Positions 1 to 12,460 of a stretch of DNA of 64,000 nucleotides are shown here, one piece after another. A program made the position numbers and the translations under genes. Numbering within the stretch: position 1 is the stretch's first letter; the number at the start of each line of letters is the position of its first letter. The stretch is from Oasisia sp. SBJ-2009 (lineage: Eukaryota; Annelida; Polychaeta; Sabellida; Siboglinidae), in contig OZ024862.1 of the NCBI GenBank assembly GCA_964017155.1, positions 37,353,675 to 37,417,674 on the forward strand. Direction: 5' to 3'. Under the pieces are notes generated by a model. It ran no database searches, was not told the DNA's origin, and was given only the letters and a program-made list of their open reading frames with translations.

Positions 1-791
1 GCGTTTTTCGGTACGGATTATAGCACTTAAAGAGTTCACAAATATGTTAAGGCTGCAAAACTAAATGAATTTTAGTCTGCTAATCAAAATTATTTGATAA
101 TGGGCGGAGCAGTCAAAATGGTTTGCAAAGCATGTCCCTTCTTGGTATACGATCACATTTACCATCTATCAGTTATGCTTTTCAGCTCGTCACCTTTCTC
201 AAATATGGAGTTACTGTTATTAACAAGAAATGGATCTGAAATCGCACGCAAAGTTCCTTCAAATGTAACTTATTCAACGCTTTGCTTCAGTATTCATACA
301 CTCATTTCCGACGTCTTAATACGGGGATATATGTATAGTTAACTTGACAATTGCCTTGATATGTTTCGCTACAGTGGAGGAGAATGCCACTGAACATTGT
401 TTTATAATAATCGGGAAGTCATTTTTGAGCTCACATGCTATTATTTGCGGGTAAATAGCGTTTAGTCATTAAGATCTTACTAAAGGTTTGAGTCACATAG
501 CTTTGCGGCAAATTAATTCAGAGAAATCAAGCAAAACAACTGTTTGTAAGCCATAATTGATTCGATAGATGGCAGCACGCACCGCCGGGCACTCGGTAGG
601 TGGCTGTTACCGGGAGACAGAACGTACGACGTGATGCTATCGCCGCGTTTTTCGGTCTGTGACGTCATATAACAATCAAATCGACCAGATCCAAAATAGA
701 TTATCAATAAAACATCCAGAAAATCTAGTATTTTGATCTGTTAAATTCAACAAAGAAAGGAATAATAATACCAATACGAAACTCCTAAATG
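1..791 (+). repeat. Monomer A (example copy)
   Basis: First A monomer. Marks that separate A from B are TATAGCACTT after the start motif, TTAAGGCTGC, GTCTGCTAATC, a one-base-shorter AAATTATTTG, GGAGCAGTC, AACAAGAAATGG, TATGTATAGTTAAC, GGAGGAGAATGCC, GCGGGTAAATAG and CTGTTTGTAAGCCATAATTG. An A-specific open frame of 82 codons runs through bases 94-342, but its differences from B do not behave like coding changes. The CpG-dense core lies at about 571-667 and an AATAAA hexamer at 706-711. Confidence 0.95.
571..711 (+). promoter_or_regulatory. CpG-dense core with CRE-TATA motif (example; in each full monomer)
   Basis: In an otherwise AT-rich monomer, about 97 bp (571-667) hold 13 CpG dinucleotides. 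The core ends in TGACGTCA (660-667), the full palindromic consensus of CREB/ATF sites, followed at once by TATAA (668-672). The B copy of the palindrome is at 1452-1459. An AATAAA hexamer follows at 706-711. The arrangement recurs in nearly all monomers and is intact even in the decayed edge copy (around 49,676-49,780). That it acts as a promoter or protein-binding platform is inference; chance motif content of a satellite is the alternative. Confidence 0.35.
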
Positions 792-1583
792 GCGTTTTTC
801 GGTACGGATTATAGAAATTAAAGAGTTCACAAATATATTTAGGCTGCAAAACTAAATCAATTTTAGTCTGTTAATCAAAATTTATTTGATAACGGGCGGA
901 GAAGTCAAAACATTTGCAAAGCATGTCCCTTCTTGGTATACGATCACATTTACCATGTATCAGTTATGCTTTTCAGCTCGTCACCTTTCTTAAATATGGA
1001 GTTACTGTTACTAAAAAAATATGGATCTGAAATCGCACGCAAAGTTCCTTCAAGTGTAACTTATTCAACGCTTTTCTTCAATATTCATACACTCATTTCC
1101 GACGTCTTAATACGGGGATATATTTATAGTCAACTTGACAAATGCCTTGATATTTGTTGCTACAGTGGAGGAAAATGCCACTGAACATTGTTTTATAATA
1201 ATCGGGAAGTCATGTTTGAGCTCAGATGCCATTATTTTCGGGCCAAATAGCTATTAGTCGTTAAGAATTTACTAAAGGTTTGAGTCGCATAGCTTTGGGG
1301 CAAATTATTTCAGAGAAATCAAGCAAAACAACTGTTGGTAAGCCTTAATTGATTCGATAGATGGCAGCACGCACCGCCGGGCACTCGGTAGGTGACTGTA
1401 ACCGGGAGATAGAACGTACGACGTGACGCTATCGCCGCGTTTTTCGGTCTGTGACGTCATATAACAATCAAATCGGCCAGATCCAAAATACATTATCAAT
1501 AAAACATCCAGAAAATCTAATATTTTGATCTGTTAAATTCAACATAGAAAGGAATAATAACACCAATACGAAAAACCTAATGG
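792..1583 (+). repeat. Monomer B (example copy)
   Basis: First B monomer, homologous to A along its whole length. It is marked by TATAGAAATTAAAG, ATATTTAGGCTG, AAATTTATTTG, GGAGAAGTC, ACTAAAAAAATATGG, TTTATAGTCAAC, GGAGGAAAATGCC, TCGGGCCAAATAG and CTGTTGGTAAGCCTTAATTG. B has one more base than A in the GGGCCAAATAG stretch, and this makes conversion of that part by A visible as a 1-bp shortening elsewhere in the array. Confidence 0.95.
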
Positions 1584-2515
1584 GCGTTTTTCGGTACGGA
1601 TTATAGCACTTAAAGAGTTCACAAATATGTTAAGGCTGCAAAACTAAATGAATTTTAGTCTGCTAATCAAAATTATTTGATAATGGGCGGAGCAGTCAAA
1701 ATGTTTTGCAAAGCATGTCCCTTCTTGGTATACGATCACATTTACCATCTATCAATTATGCTTTTCAGCTCGTCACCTTTCTCAAATATGGAGTTACTGT
1801 TATTAACAAGAAATGGATCTGAAATCGCACGCAAAGTTCCTTCAAATGTAACTTATTCAACGGTTTGCTTCAGTATTCATACACTCATTTCCGACGTCTT
1901 AATACGGGGATATATGTATAGTTAACTTGACAATTGCCTTGATATGTTTTGCTACAGTGGAGGAGAATGCCACTGAACATTGTTTTATAATAATCGGGAA
2001 GTCATTTTTGAGCTCACATGCTTTTATTTGCGGGTAAACAGCGATTAGTCATTAAGATCTTACTAAAGGTTTGAGTCACATAGCTTTGCGGCAAATTAAT
2101 TCAGAGAAATCAAGCAAAACAACTGTTTGTAAGCCATAATTGATTCGATAGATGGCAGCACGCACCGCCGGGCACTCGGTAGGTGGCTGTTACCGGGAGA
2201 CAGAACGTACGACGTGATGCTATCGCCGCGTTTTTCGGTCTGTGACGTCATATAACAATCAAATCGACCAGATCCAAAATAGATTATCAATAAAACATCC
2301 AGAAAATCTAGTATTTTGATCTGTTAAATTCAACAATGAAAGGAATAATAATACCAATACGAAACTCCTAAATGGCGTTTTTCGGTACGGATTATAGAAA
2401 TTAAAGAGTTCACAAATATATTTAGGCTGCAAAACTAAATCAATTTTAGTCTGTTAATCAAAATTTATTTGATAACGGGCGGAGAAGTCAAAACATTTGC
2501 AAAGCATGTCCCTTC

Positions 2516-5091
2516 TTGGTATACGATCACATTTACCATGTATCAGTTATGCTTTTCAGCTCGTCACCTTTCTTAAATATGGAGTTACTGTTACTAAAAA
2601 AATATGGATCTGAAATCGCACGCAAAGTTCCTTCAAGTGTAACTTATTCAACGCTTTTCTTCAATATTCATACAATCATTTCCGACGTCTTAATACGGGG
2701 ATATATTTATAGTCAACTTGACAAATGCCTTCATATTTGTTGCTACAGTGGAGGAAAATGCCACTGAACATTGTTTTATAATAATCGGGAAGTCATGTTT
2801 GAGCTCAGATGCCATTATTTTCGGGCCAAATAGCTATTAGTCGTTAAGAATTTACTAAAGGTTTGAGTCGCATAGCTTTGGGGCTAATTATTTCAGAGAA
2901 ATCAAGCAAAACAACTGTTGGTAAGCCTTAATTGATTCGATAGATGGCAGCACGCACCGCCGGGCACTCGGTAGGTGACTGTAACCGGGAGATAGAACGT
3001 ACGACGTGACGCTATCGCCGCGTTTTTCGGTCTGTGACGTCATATAACAATCAAATCGGCCAGATCCAAAATACATTATCAATAAAACATCCAGAAAATC
3101 TAATATTTTGATCTGTTAAATTCAACATAGAAAGGAATAATAACACCAATACGAAAAACCTAATGGGCGTTTTTCGGTACGGATTATAGCACTTAAAGAG
3201 TTCACAAATATGTTAAGGCTGCAAAACTAAATGAATTTTAGTCTGCTAATCAAAATTATTTGATAATGGGCGGAGCAGTCAAAATGTTTTGCAAAGCATG
3301 TCCCTTCTTGGTATACGATCACATTTACCATCTATCAATTATGCTTTTCAGCTCGTCACCTTTCTCAAATATGGAGTTACTGTTATTAACAAGAAATGGA
3401 TCTGAAATCGCACGCAAAGTTCCTTCAAATGTAACTTATTCAACGGTTTGCTTCAGTATTCATACACTCATTTCCGACGTCTTAATACGGGGATATATGT
3501 ATTGTTAACTTGACAATTGCCTTGATATGTTTCGCTACAGTGGAGGAGAATGCCACTGAACATTGTTTTATAATAATCGGGAAGTCATTTTTGAGCTCAC
3601 ATGCTATTATTTGCGGGTAAATAGCGTTTAGTCATTAAGATCTTACTAAAGGTTTGAGTCACATAGCTTTGCGGCAAATTAATTCAGAGAAATCAAGCAA
3701 AACAACTGTTTGTAAGCCATAATTGATTCGATAGATGGCAGCACGCACCGCCGGGCACTCGGTAGGTGGCTGTTACCGGGAGACAGAACGTACGACGTGA
3801 TGCTATCGCCGCGTTTTTCGGTCTGTGACGTCATATAACAATCAAATCGACCAGATCCAAAATAGATTATCAATAAAACATCCAGAAAATCTAGTATTTT
3901 GATCTGTTAAATTCAACAATGAAAGGAATAATAATACCAATACGAAACTCCTAAATGGCGTTTTTCGGTACGGATTATAGAAATTAAAGAGTTCACAAAT
4001 ATATTTAGGCTGCAAAACTAAATCAATTTTAGTCTGTTAATCAAAATTTATTTGATAACGGGCGGAGAAGTCAAAACATTTGCAAAGCATGTCCCTTCTT
4101 GGTATACGATCACATTTACCATGTATCAGTTATGCTTTTCAGCTCGTCACCTTTCTTAAATATGGAGTTACTGTTACTAAAAAAATATGGATCTGAAATC
4201 GCACGCAAAGTTCCTTCAAGTGTAACTTATTCAACGCTTTTCTTCAATATTCATACAATCATTTCCGACGTCTTAATACGGGGATATATTTATAGTCAAC
4301 TTGACAAATGCCTTCATATTTGTTGCTACAGTGGAGGAAAATGCCACTGAACATTGTTTTATAATAATCGGGAAGTCATGTTTGAGCTCAGATGCCATTA
4401 TTTTCGGGCCAAATAGCTATTAGTCGTTAAGAATTTACTAAAGGTTTGAGTCGCATAGCTTTGGGGCTAATTATTTCAGAGAAATCAAGCAAAACAACTG
4501 TTGGTAAGCCTTAATTGATTCGATAGATGGCAGCACGCACCGCCGGGCACTCGGTAGGTGACTGTAACCGGGAGATAGAACGTACGACGTGACGCTATCG
4601 CCGCGTTTTTCGGTCTGTGACGTCATATAACAATCAAATCGGCCAGATCCAAAATACATTATCAATAAAACATCCAGAAAATCTAATATTTTGATCTGTT
4701 AAATTCAACATAGAAAGGAATAATAACACCAATACGAAAAACCTAATGGGCGTTTTTCGGTACGGATTATAGCACTTAAAGAGTTCACAAATATGTTAAG
4801 GCTGCAAAACTAAATGAATTTTAGTCTGCTAATCAAAATTATTTGATAATGGGCGGAGCAGTCAAAATGTTTTGCAAAGCATGTCCCTTCTTGGTATACG
4901 ATCACATTTACCATCTATCAATTATGCTTTTCAGCTCGTCACCTTTCTCAAATATGGAGTTACTGTTATTAACAAGAAATGGATCTGAAATCGCACGCAA
5001 AGTTCCTTCAAATGTAACTTATTCAACGGTTTGCTTCAGTATTCATACACTCATTTCCGACGTCTTAATACGGGGATATATGTATTGTTAA
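2516..5091 (+). repeat. Twin neighbouring dimers (recent local duplication)
   Basis: Two neighbouring dimers share private variants. B copies at 2516 and 4099 both read ATACAATCATTTCC where the others read ATACACTCATTTCC, and both read CCTTCATATTTG. The A copies at 3260 and 4843 both end their frame TATTGTTAAC in place of TATAGTTAAC. Shared rare variants in neighbours point to a one-unit unequal exchange. Confidence 0.75.
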
Positions 5092-8000
5092 CTTGACAAT
5101 TGCCTTGATATGTTTCGCTACAGTGGAGGAGAATGCCACTGAACATTGTTTTATAATAATCGGGAAGTCATTTTTGAGCTCACATGCTATTATTTGCGGG
5201 TAAATAGCGTTTAGTCATTAAGATCTTACTAAAGGTTTGAGTCACATAGCTTTGCGGCAAATTAATTCAGAGAAATCAAGCAAAACAACTGTTTGTAAGC
5301 CATAATTGATTCGATAGATGGCAGCACGCACCGCCGGGCACTCGGTAGGTGGCTGTTACCGGGAGACAGAACGTACGACGTGATGCTATCGCCGCGTTTT
5401 TCGGTCTGTGACGTCATATAACAATCAAATCGACCAGATCCAAAATAGATTATCAATAAAACATCCAGAAAATCTAGTATTTTGATCTGTTAAATTCAAC
5501 AAAGAAAGGAATAATAATACCAATACGAAACTCCTAAATGGCGTTTTTCGGTACGGATTATAAAAATTAAAGAGTTCACAAATATATTTAGGCTGCAAAA
5601 CTAAATCAATTTTAGTCTGTTAATCAAAATTTATTTGATAACGGGCGGAGAAGTCAAAACATTTGCAAAGCATGTCCCTTCTTGGTATACGATCACATTT
5701 ACCATGTATCAGTTATGCTTTTCAGCTCGTCACCTTTCTTAAATATGGAGTTACTGTTACTAAAAAAATATGGATCTGAAATCGCACGCAAAGTTCCTTC
5801 AAGTGTAACTTATTCAACGCTTTTCTTCAATATTCATACACTCATTTCCGACGTCTTAATACGGGGATATATTTATAGTCAACTTGACAAATGCCTTGAT
5901 ATTTGTTGCTACAGTGGAGGAAAATGCCACTGAACATTGTTTTATAATAATCGGGAAGTCATGTTTGAGCTCAGATGCCATTATTTTCGGGCCAAATAGC
6001 TATTAGTCGTTAAGAATTTACTAAAGGTTTGAGTCGCATAGCTTTGGGGCAAATTATTTCAGAGAAATCAAGCAAAACAACTGTTGGTAAGCCTTAATTG
6101 ATTCGATAGATGGCAGCACGCACCGCCGGGCACTCGGTAGGTGACTGTAACCGGGAGATAGAACGTACGACGTGACGCTATCGCCGCGTTTTTCGGTCTG
6201 TGACGTCATATAACAATCAAATCGGCCAGATCCAAAATACATTATCAATAAAACATCCAGAAAATCTAATATTTTGATCTGTTAAATTCAACATAGAAAG
6301 GAATAATAACACCAATACGAAAAACCTAATGGGCGTTTTTCGGTACGGATTATAGCACTTAAAGAGTTCACAAATATGTTAAGGCTGCAAAACTAAATGA
6401 ATTTTAGTCTGCTAATCAAAATTATTTGATAATGGGCGGAGCAGTCAAAATGTTTTGCAAAGCATGTCCCTTCTTGGTATACGATCACATTTACCATCTA
6501 TCAATTATGCTTTTCAGCTCGTCACCTTTCTCAAATATGGAGTTACTGTTATTAACAAGAAATGGATCTGAAATCGCACGCAAAGTTCCTTCAAATGTAA
6601 CTTATTCAACGGTTTGCTTCAGTATTCATACACTCATTTCCGACGTCTTAATACGGGGATATATGTATAGTTAACTTGACAATTGCCTTGATATGTTTTG
6701 CTACAGTGAAGGAGAATGCCACTGAACATTGTTTTATAATAATCGGGAAGTCATTTTTGAGCTCACATGCTTTTATTTGCGGGTAAACAGCGATTAGTCA
6801 TTAAGATCTTACTAAAGGTTTGAGTCACATAGCTTTGCGGCAAATTAATTCAGAGAAATCAAGCAAAACAACTGTTTGTAAGCCATAATTGATTCGATAG
6901 ATGGCAGCACGCACCGCCGGGCACTCGGTAGGTGGCTGTTACCGGGAGACAGAACGTACGACGTGATGCTATCGCCGCGTTTTTCGGTCTGTGACGTCAT
7001 ATAACAATCAAATCGACCAGATCCAAAATAGATTATCAATAAAACATCCAGAAAATCTAGTATTTTGATCTGTTAAATTCAACAATGAAAGGAATAATAA
7101 TACCAATACGAAACTCCTAAATGGCGTTTTTCGGTACGGATTATAGAAGTTAAAGAGTTCACAAATATATTTAGGCTGCAAAACTAAATCAATTTTAGTC
7201 TGTTAATCAAAATTTATTTGATAACGGGCGGAGAAGTCAAAACATTTGCAAAGCATGTCCCTTCTTGGTATACGATCACATTTACCATGTATCAGTTATG
7301 CTTTTCAGCTCGTCACCTTTCTTAAATATGGAGTTACTGTTACTAAAAAAATATGGATCTGAAATCGCACGCAAAGTTCCTTCAAGTGTAACTTATTCAA
7401 CGCTTTTCTTCAATATTCATACACTCATTTCCGACGTCTTAATACGGGGATATATTTATAGTCAACTTGACAAATGCCTTGATATTTGTTGCTACAGTGG
7501 AGGAAAATGCCACTGAACATTGTTTTATAATAATCGGGAAGTCATGTTTGAGCTCAGATGCCATTATTTTCGGGCCAAATAGCTATTAGTCGTTAAGAAT
7601 TTACTAAAGGTTTGAGTCGCATAGCTTTGGGGCTAATTATTTCAGAGAAATCAAGCAAAACAACTGTTGGTAAGCCTTAATTGATTCGATAGATGGCAGC
7701 ACGCACCGCCGGGCACTCGGTAGGTGACTGTAACCGGGAGATAGAACGTACGACGTGACGCTATCGCCGCGTTTTTCGGTCTGTGACGTCATATAACAAT
7801 CAAATCGGCCAGATCCAAAATACATTATCAATAAAACATCCAGAAAATCTAATATTTTGATCTGTTAAATTCAACATAGAAAGGAATAATAACACCAATA
7901 CGAAAAACCTAATGGGCGTTTTTCGGTACGGATTATAGCACTTAAAGAGTTCACAAATATGTTAAGGCTGCAAAACTAAATGAATTTTAGTCTGCTAATC

Positions 8001-8727
8001 AAAATTATTTGATAATGGGCGGAGCAGTCAAAATGTTTTGCAAAGCATGTCCCTTCTTGGTATACGATCACATTTACCATCTATCAATTATGCTTTTCAG
8101 CTCGTCACCTTTCTCAAATATGGAGTTACTGTTATTAACAAGAAATGGATCTGAAATCGCACGCAAAGTTCCTTCAAATGTAACTAATTCAACGCTTTGC
8201 TTCAGTATTCATACACTCATTTCCGACGTCTTAATACGGGGATATATGTATAGTTAACTTGACAATTGCCTTGATATGTTTTGCTACAGTGGAGGAGAAT
8301 GCCACTGAACATTGTTTTATAATAATCGGGAAGTCATTTTTGAGCTCACATGCTATTATTTGCGGGTAAATAGCGATTAGTCATTAAGATCTTACTAAAG
8401 GTTTGAGTCACATAGCTTTGCGGCAAATTAATTCAGAGAAATCAAGCAAAACAACTGTTTGTAAGCCATAATTGATTCGATAGATGGCAGCACGCACCGC
8501 CGGGCACTCGGTAGGTGGCTGTTACCGGGAGACAGAACGTACGACGTGATGCTATCGCCGCGTTTTTCGGTCTGTGACGTCATATAACAATCAAATCGAC
8601 CAGATCCAAAATAGATTATCAATAAAACATCCAGAAAATCTAGTATTTTGATCTGTTAAATTCAACAATGAAAGGAATAATAATACCAATACGAAACTCC
8701 TAAATGGCGTTTTTCGGTACGGATTAT

Positions 8728-11423
8728 ACAACTTAAAGAGTTCACAAATATATTTAGGCTGCAAAACTAAATCAATTTTAGTCTGTTAATCAAAATTTAT
8801 TTGATAACGGGCGGAGAAGTCAAAACATTTGCAAAGCATGTCCCTTCTTGGTATACGATCACATTTACCATCTATCAGTTATGCTTTTCAGCTCGTCACC
8901 TTTCTTAAATATGGAGTTACTGTTACTAAAAAAATATGGATCTGAAATCGCACGCAAAGTTCCTTCAAGTGTAACTTATTCAACGCTTTTCTTCAATATT
9001 CATACACTCATTTCCGACGTCTTAATACGGGGATATATTTATAGTCAACTTGACAAATGCCTTGATATTTGTTGCTACAGTGGAGGAAAATGCCACTGAA
9101 CATTGTTTTATAATAATCGGGAAGTCATGTTTGAGCTCAGATGCCATTATTTTCGGGCCAAATAGCTATTAGTCGTTAAGAATTTACTAAAGGTATGAGT
9201 CGCATAGCTTTGGGGCAAATTATTTCAGAGAAATCAAGCAAAACAACTGTTGGTAAGCCTTAATTGATTCGATAGATGGCAGCACGCACCGCCGGGCACT
9301 CGGTAGGTGGCTGTAACCGGGAGATAGAACGTACGACGTGACGCTATCGCCTCGTTTTTCGGTCTGTGACGTCATATAACAATCAAATCGGCCAGATCCA
9401 AAATACATTATCAATAAAACATCCAGAAAATCTAGTATTTTGATCTGTTAAATTCAACATAGAAAGGTATAATAACACCAATACGAAAAACCTAATGGGC
9501 GTTTTTCGGTACGGATTATAGCACTTAAAGAGTTCACAAATATGTTAAGGCTGCAAAACTAAATGAATTTTAGTCTGCTATTCAAAATTATTTGATAATG
9601 GGCGGAGCAGTCAAAATGTTTTGCAAAGCATGTCCCTTCTTGGTATACGATCACATTTACGATCTATCAGTTATGCTTTTCAGCTCGTCACCTTTCTCAA
9701 ATATGGAGTTACTGTTATTAACAAGAAATGGATCTGAAATCGCACGCAAAGTTCCTTCAAATGTAACTTATTCAACGCTTTGCTTCAGTATTCATACACT
9801 CATTTCCGACGTCTTAATACGGGGATATATGTATAGTTAACTTGACAATTGCCTTGATATGTTTCGCTACAGTGGAGGAGAATGCCACTGAACATTGTTT
9901 TATAATAATCGGGAAGTCATTTTTGAGCTCACATGCTATTATTTGCGGGTAAATAGCGATTAGTCATTAAGATCTTACTAAAGGTTTGAGTCACATAGCT
10001 TTGCGGCAAATTAATTCAGAGAAATCAAGCAAAACAACTGTTTGTAAGCCATAATTGATTCGATAGATGGCAGCACGCACCGCCGGGCACTCGGTAGGTG
10101 GCTGTTACCGGGAGACAGAACGTACGACGTGATGCTATCGCCGCGTTTTTCGGTCTGTGACGTCATATAACAATCAAATCGACCAGATCCAAAATAGATT
10201 ATCAATAAAACATCCAGAAAATCTAGTATTTTGATCTGTTAAATTCAACAATGAAAGGAATAATAATACCAATACGAAACTCCTAAATGGCGTTTTTCGG
10301 TACGGATTATACAACTTAAAGAGTTCACAAATATATTTAGGCTGCAAAACTAAATCAATTTTAGTCTGTTAATCAAAATTTATTTGATAACGGGCGGAGA
10401 AGTCAAAACATTTGCAAAGCATGTCCCTTCTTGGTATACGATCACATTTACCATCTATCAGTTATGCTTTTCAGCTCGTCACCTTTCTTAAATATGGAGT
10501 TACTGTTACTAAAAAAATATGGATCTGAAATCGCACGCAAAGTTCCTTCAAGTGTAACTTATTCAACGCTTTTCTTCAATATTCATACACTCATTTCCGA
10601 CGTCTTAATACGGGGATATATTTATAGTCAACTTGACAAATGCCTTGATATTTGTTGCTACAGTGGAGGAAAATGCCACTGAACATTGTTTTATAATAAT
10701 CGGGAAGTCATGTTTGAGCTCAGATGCCATTATTTTCGGGCCAAATAGCTATTAGTCGTTAAGAATTTACTAAAGGTATGAGTCGCATAGCTTTGGGGCA
10801 AATTATTTCAGAGAAATCAAGCAAAACAACTGTTGGTAAGCCTTAATTGATTCGATAGATGGCAGCACGCACCGCCGGGCACTCGGTAGGTGGCTGTAAC
10901 CGGGAGATAGAACGTACGACGTGACGCTATCGCCTCGTTTTTCGGTCTGTGACGTCATATAACAATCAAATCGGCCAGATCCAAAATACATTATCAATAA
11001 AACATCCAGAAAATCTAGTATTTTGATCTGTTAAATTCAACATAGAAAGGTATAATAACACCAATACGAAAAACCTAATGGGCGTTTTTCGGTACGGATT
11101 ATAGCACTTAAAGAGTTCACAAATATGTTAAGGCTGCAAAACTAAATGAATTTTAGTCTGCTATTCAAAATTATTTGATAATGGGCGGAGCAGTCAAAAT
11201 GTTTTGCAAAGCATGTCCCTTCTTGGTATACGATCACATTTACGATCTATCAGTTATGCTTTTCAGCTCGTCACCTTTCTCAAATATGGAGTTACTGTTA
11301 TTAACAAGAAATGGATCTGAAATCGCACGCAAAGTTCCTTCAAATGTAACTTATTCAACGCTTTGCTTCAGTATTCATACACTCATTTCCGACGTCTTAA
11401 TACGGGGATATATGTATAGTTAA
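8728..11423 (+). repeat. Second pair of twin dimers
   Basis: Neighbouring dimers share several variants seen nowhere else in the array: ATTATACAACTTAAAG at about 8,725 and 10,308, CGCCTCGTTTTTCGG near 9,350 and 10,933, CTATTCAAAATT near 9,580 and 11,162, and TTTACGATCTATC near 9,656 and 11,239. One copy was evidently duplicated as a unit of one dimer. Confidence 0.8.
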
Positions 11424-12440
11424 CTTGACAATTGCCTTGATATGTTTCGCTACAGTGGAGGAGAATGCCACTGAACATTGTTTTATAATAATCGGGAAGT
11501 CATTTTTGAGCTCACATGCTATTATTTGCGGGTAAATAGCGATTAGTCATTAAGATCTTACTAAAGGTTTGAGTCACATAGCTTTGCGGCAAATTAATTC
11601 AGAGAAATCAAGCAAAACAACTGTTTGTAAGCCATAATTGATTCGATAGATGGCAGCACGCACCGCCGGGCACTCGGTAGGTGGCTGTTACCGGGAGACA
11701 GAACGTACGACGTGATGCTATCGCCGCGTTTTTCGGTCTGTGACGTCATATAACAATCAAATCGACCAGATCCAAAATAGATTATCAATAAAACATCCAG
11801 AAAATCTAGTATTTTGATCTGTTAAATTCAACAAAGAAAGGAATAATAATACCAATACGAAACTCCTAAATGGCGTTTTTCGGTACGGATTATAGAAATT
11901 AAAGAGTTCACAAATATATTTAGGCTGCAAAACTAAATCAATTTTAGTCTGTTAATCAAAATTTATTTGATAACGGGCGGAGAAGTCAAAACATTTGCAA
12001 AGCATGTCCCTTCTTGGTATACGATCACATTTACCATGTATCAGTTATGCTTTTCAGCTCGTCACCTTTCTTAAATATGGAGTTACTGTTACTAAAAAAA
12101 TATGGATCTGAAATCGCACGCAAAGTTCCTTCAAGTGTAACTTATTCAACGCTTTTCTTCAATATTCATACACTCATTTCCGACGTCTTAATACGGGGAT
12201 ATATTTATAGTCAACTTGACAAATGCCTTGATATTTGTTGCTACAGTGGAGGAAAATGCCACTGAACATTGTTTTATAATAATCGGGAAGTCATGTTTGA
12301 GCTCAGATGCCATTATTTTCGGGCCAAATAGCTATTAGTCGTTAAGAATTTACTAAAGGTATGAGTCGCATAGCTTTGGGGCAAATTATTTCAGAGAAAT
12401 CAAGCAAAACAACTGTTGGTAAGCCTTAATTGATTCGATA

Positions 12441-12460
12441 GATGGCAGCAAATATGGAGT
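12441..12460 (+). other. 415-bp deletion junction inside the array
   Basis: A B monomer stops at GATGGCAGCA (12,441-12,450) and continues directly as the middle of an A monomer, AATATGGAG. The distance between equivalent points (11,594 to 12,762) is 1,168 instead of 1,583 bp, a loss of 415 bp. The two parents share only CA at the join, so this looks like end joining or a mismatched exchange, not an in-register crossover. Confidence 0.9.

Noticed and set aside
352..400. CENP-B box in monomer A (TTCGCTACAGTGGAG)
   Set aside because: It matches the TTCG and the central A of the core pattern, but the CGGG part is not kept, and B monomers lack even the TTCG.
571..640. tRNA-like or Pol III promoter in the GC-rich core
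   Set aside because: No B-box (GGTTCGANNCC) and no cloverleaf could be drawn from the sequence.
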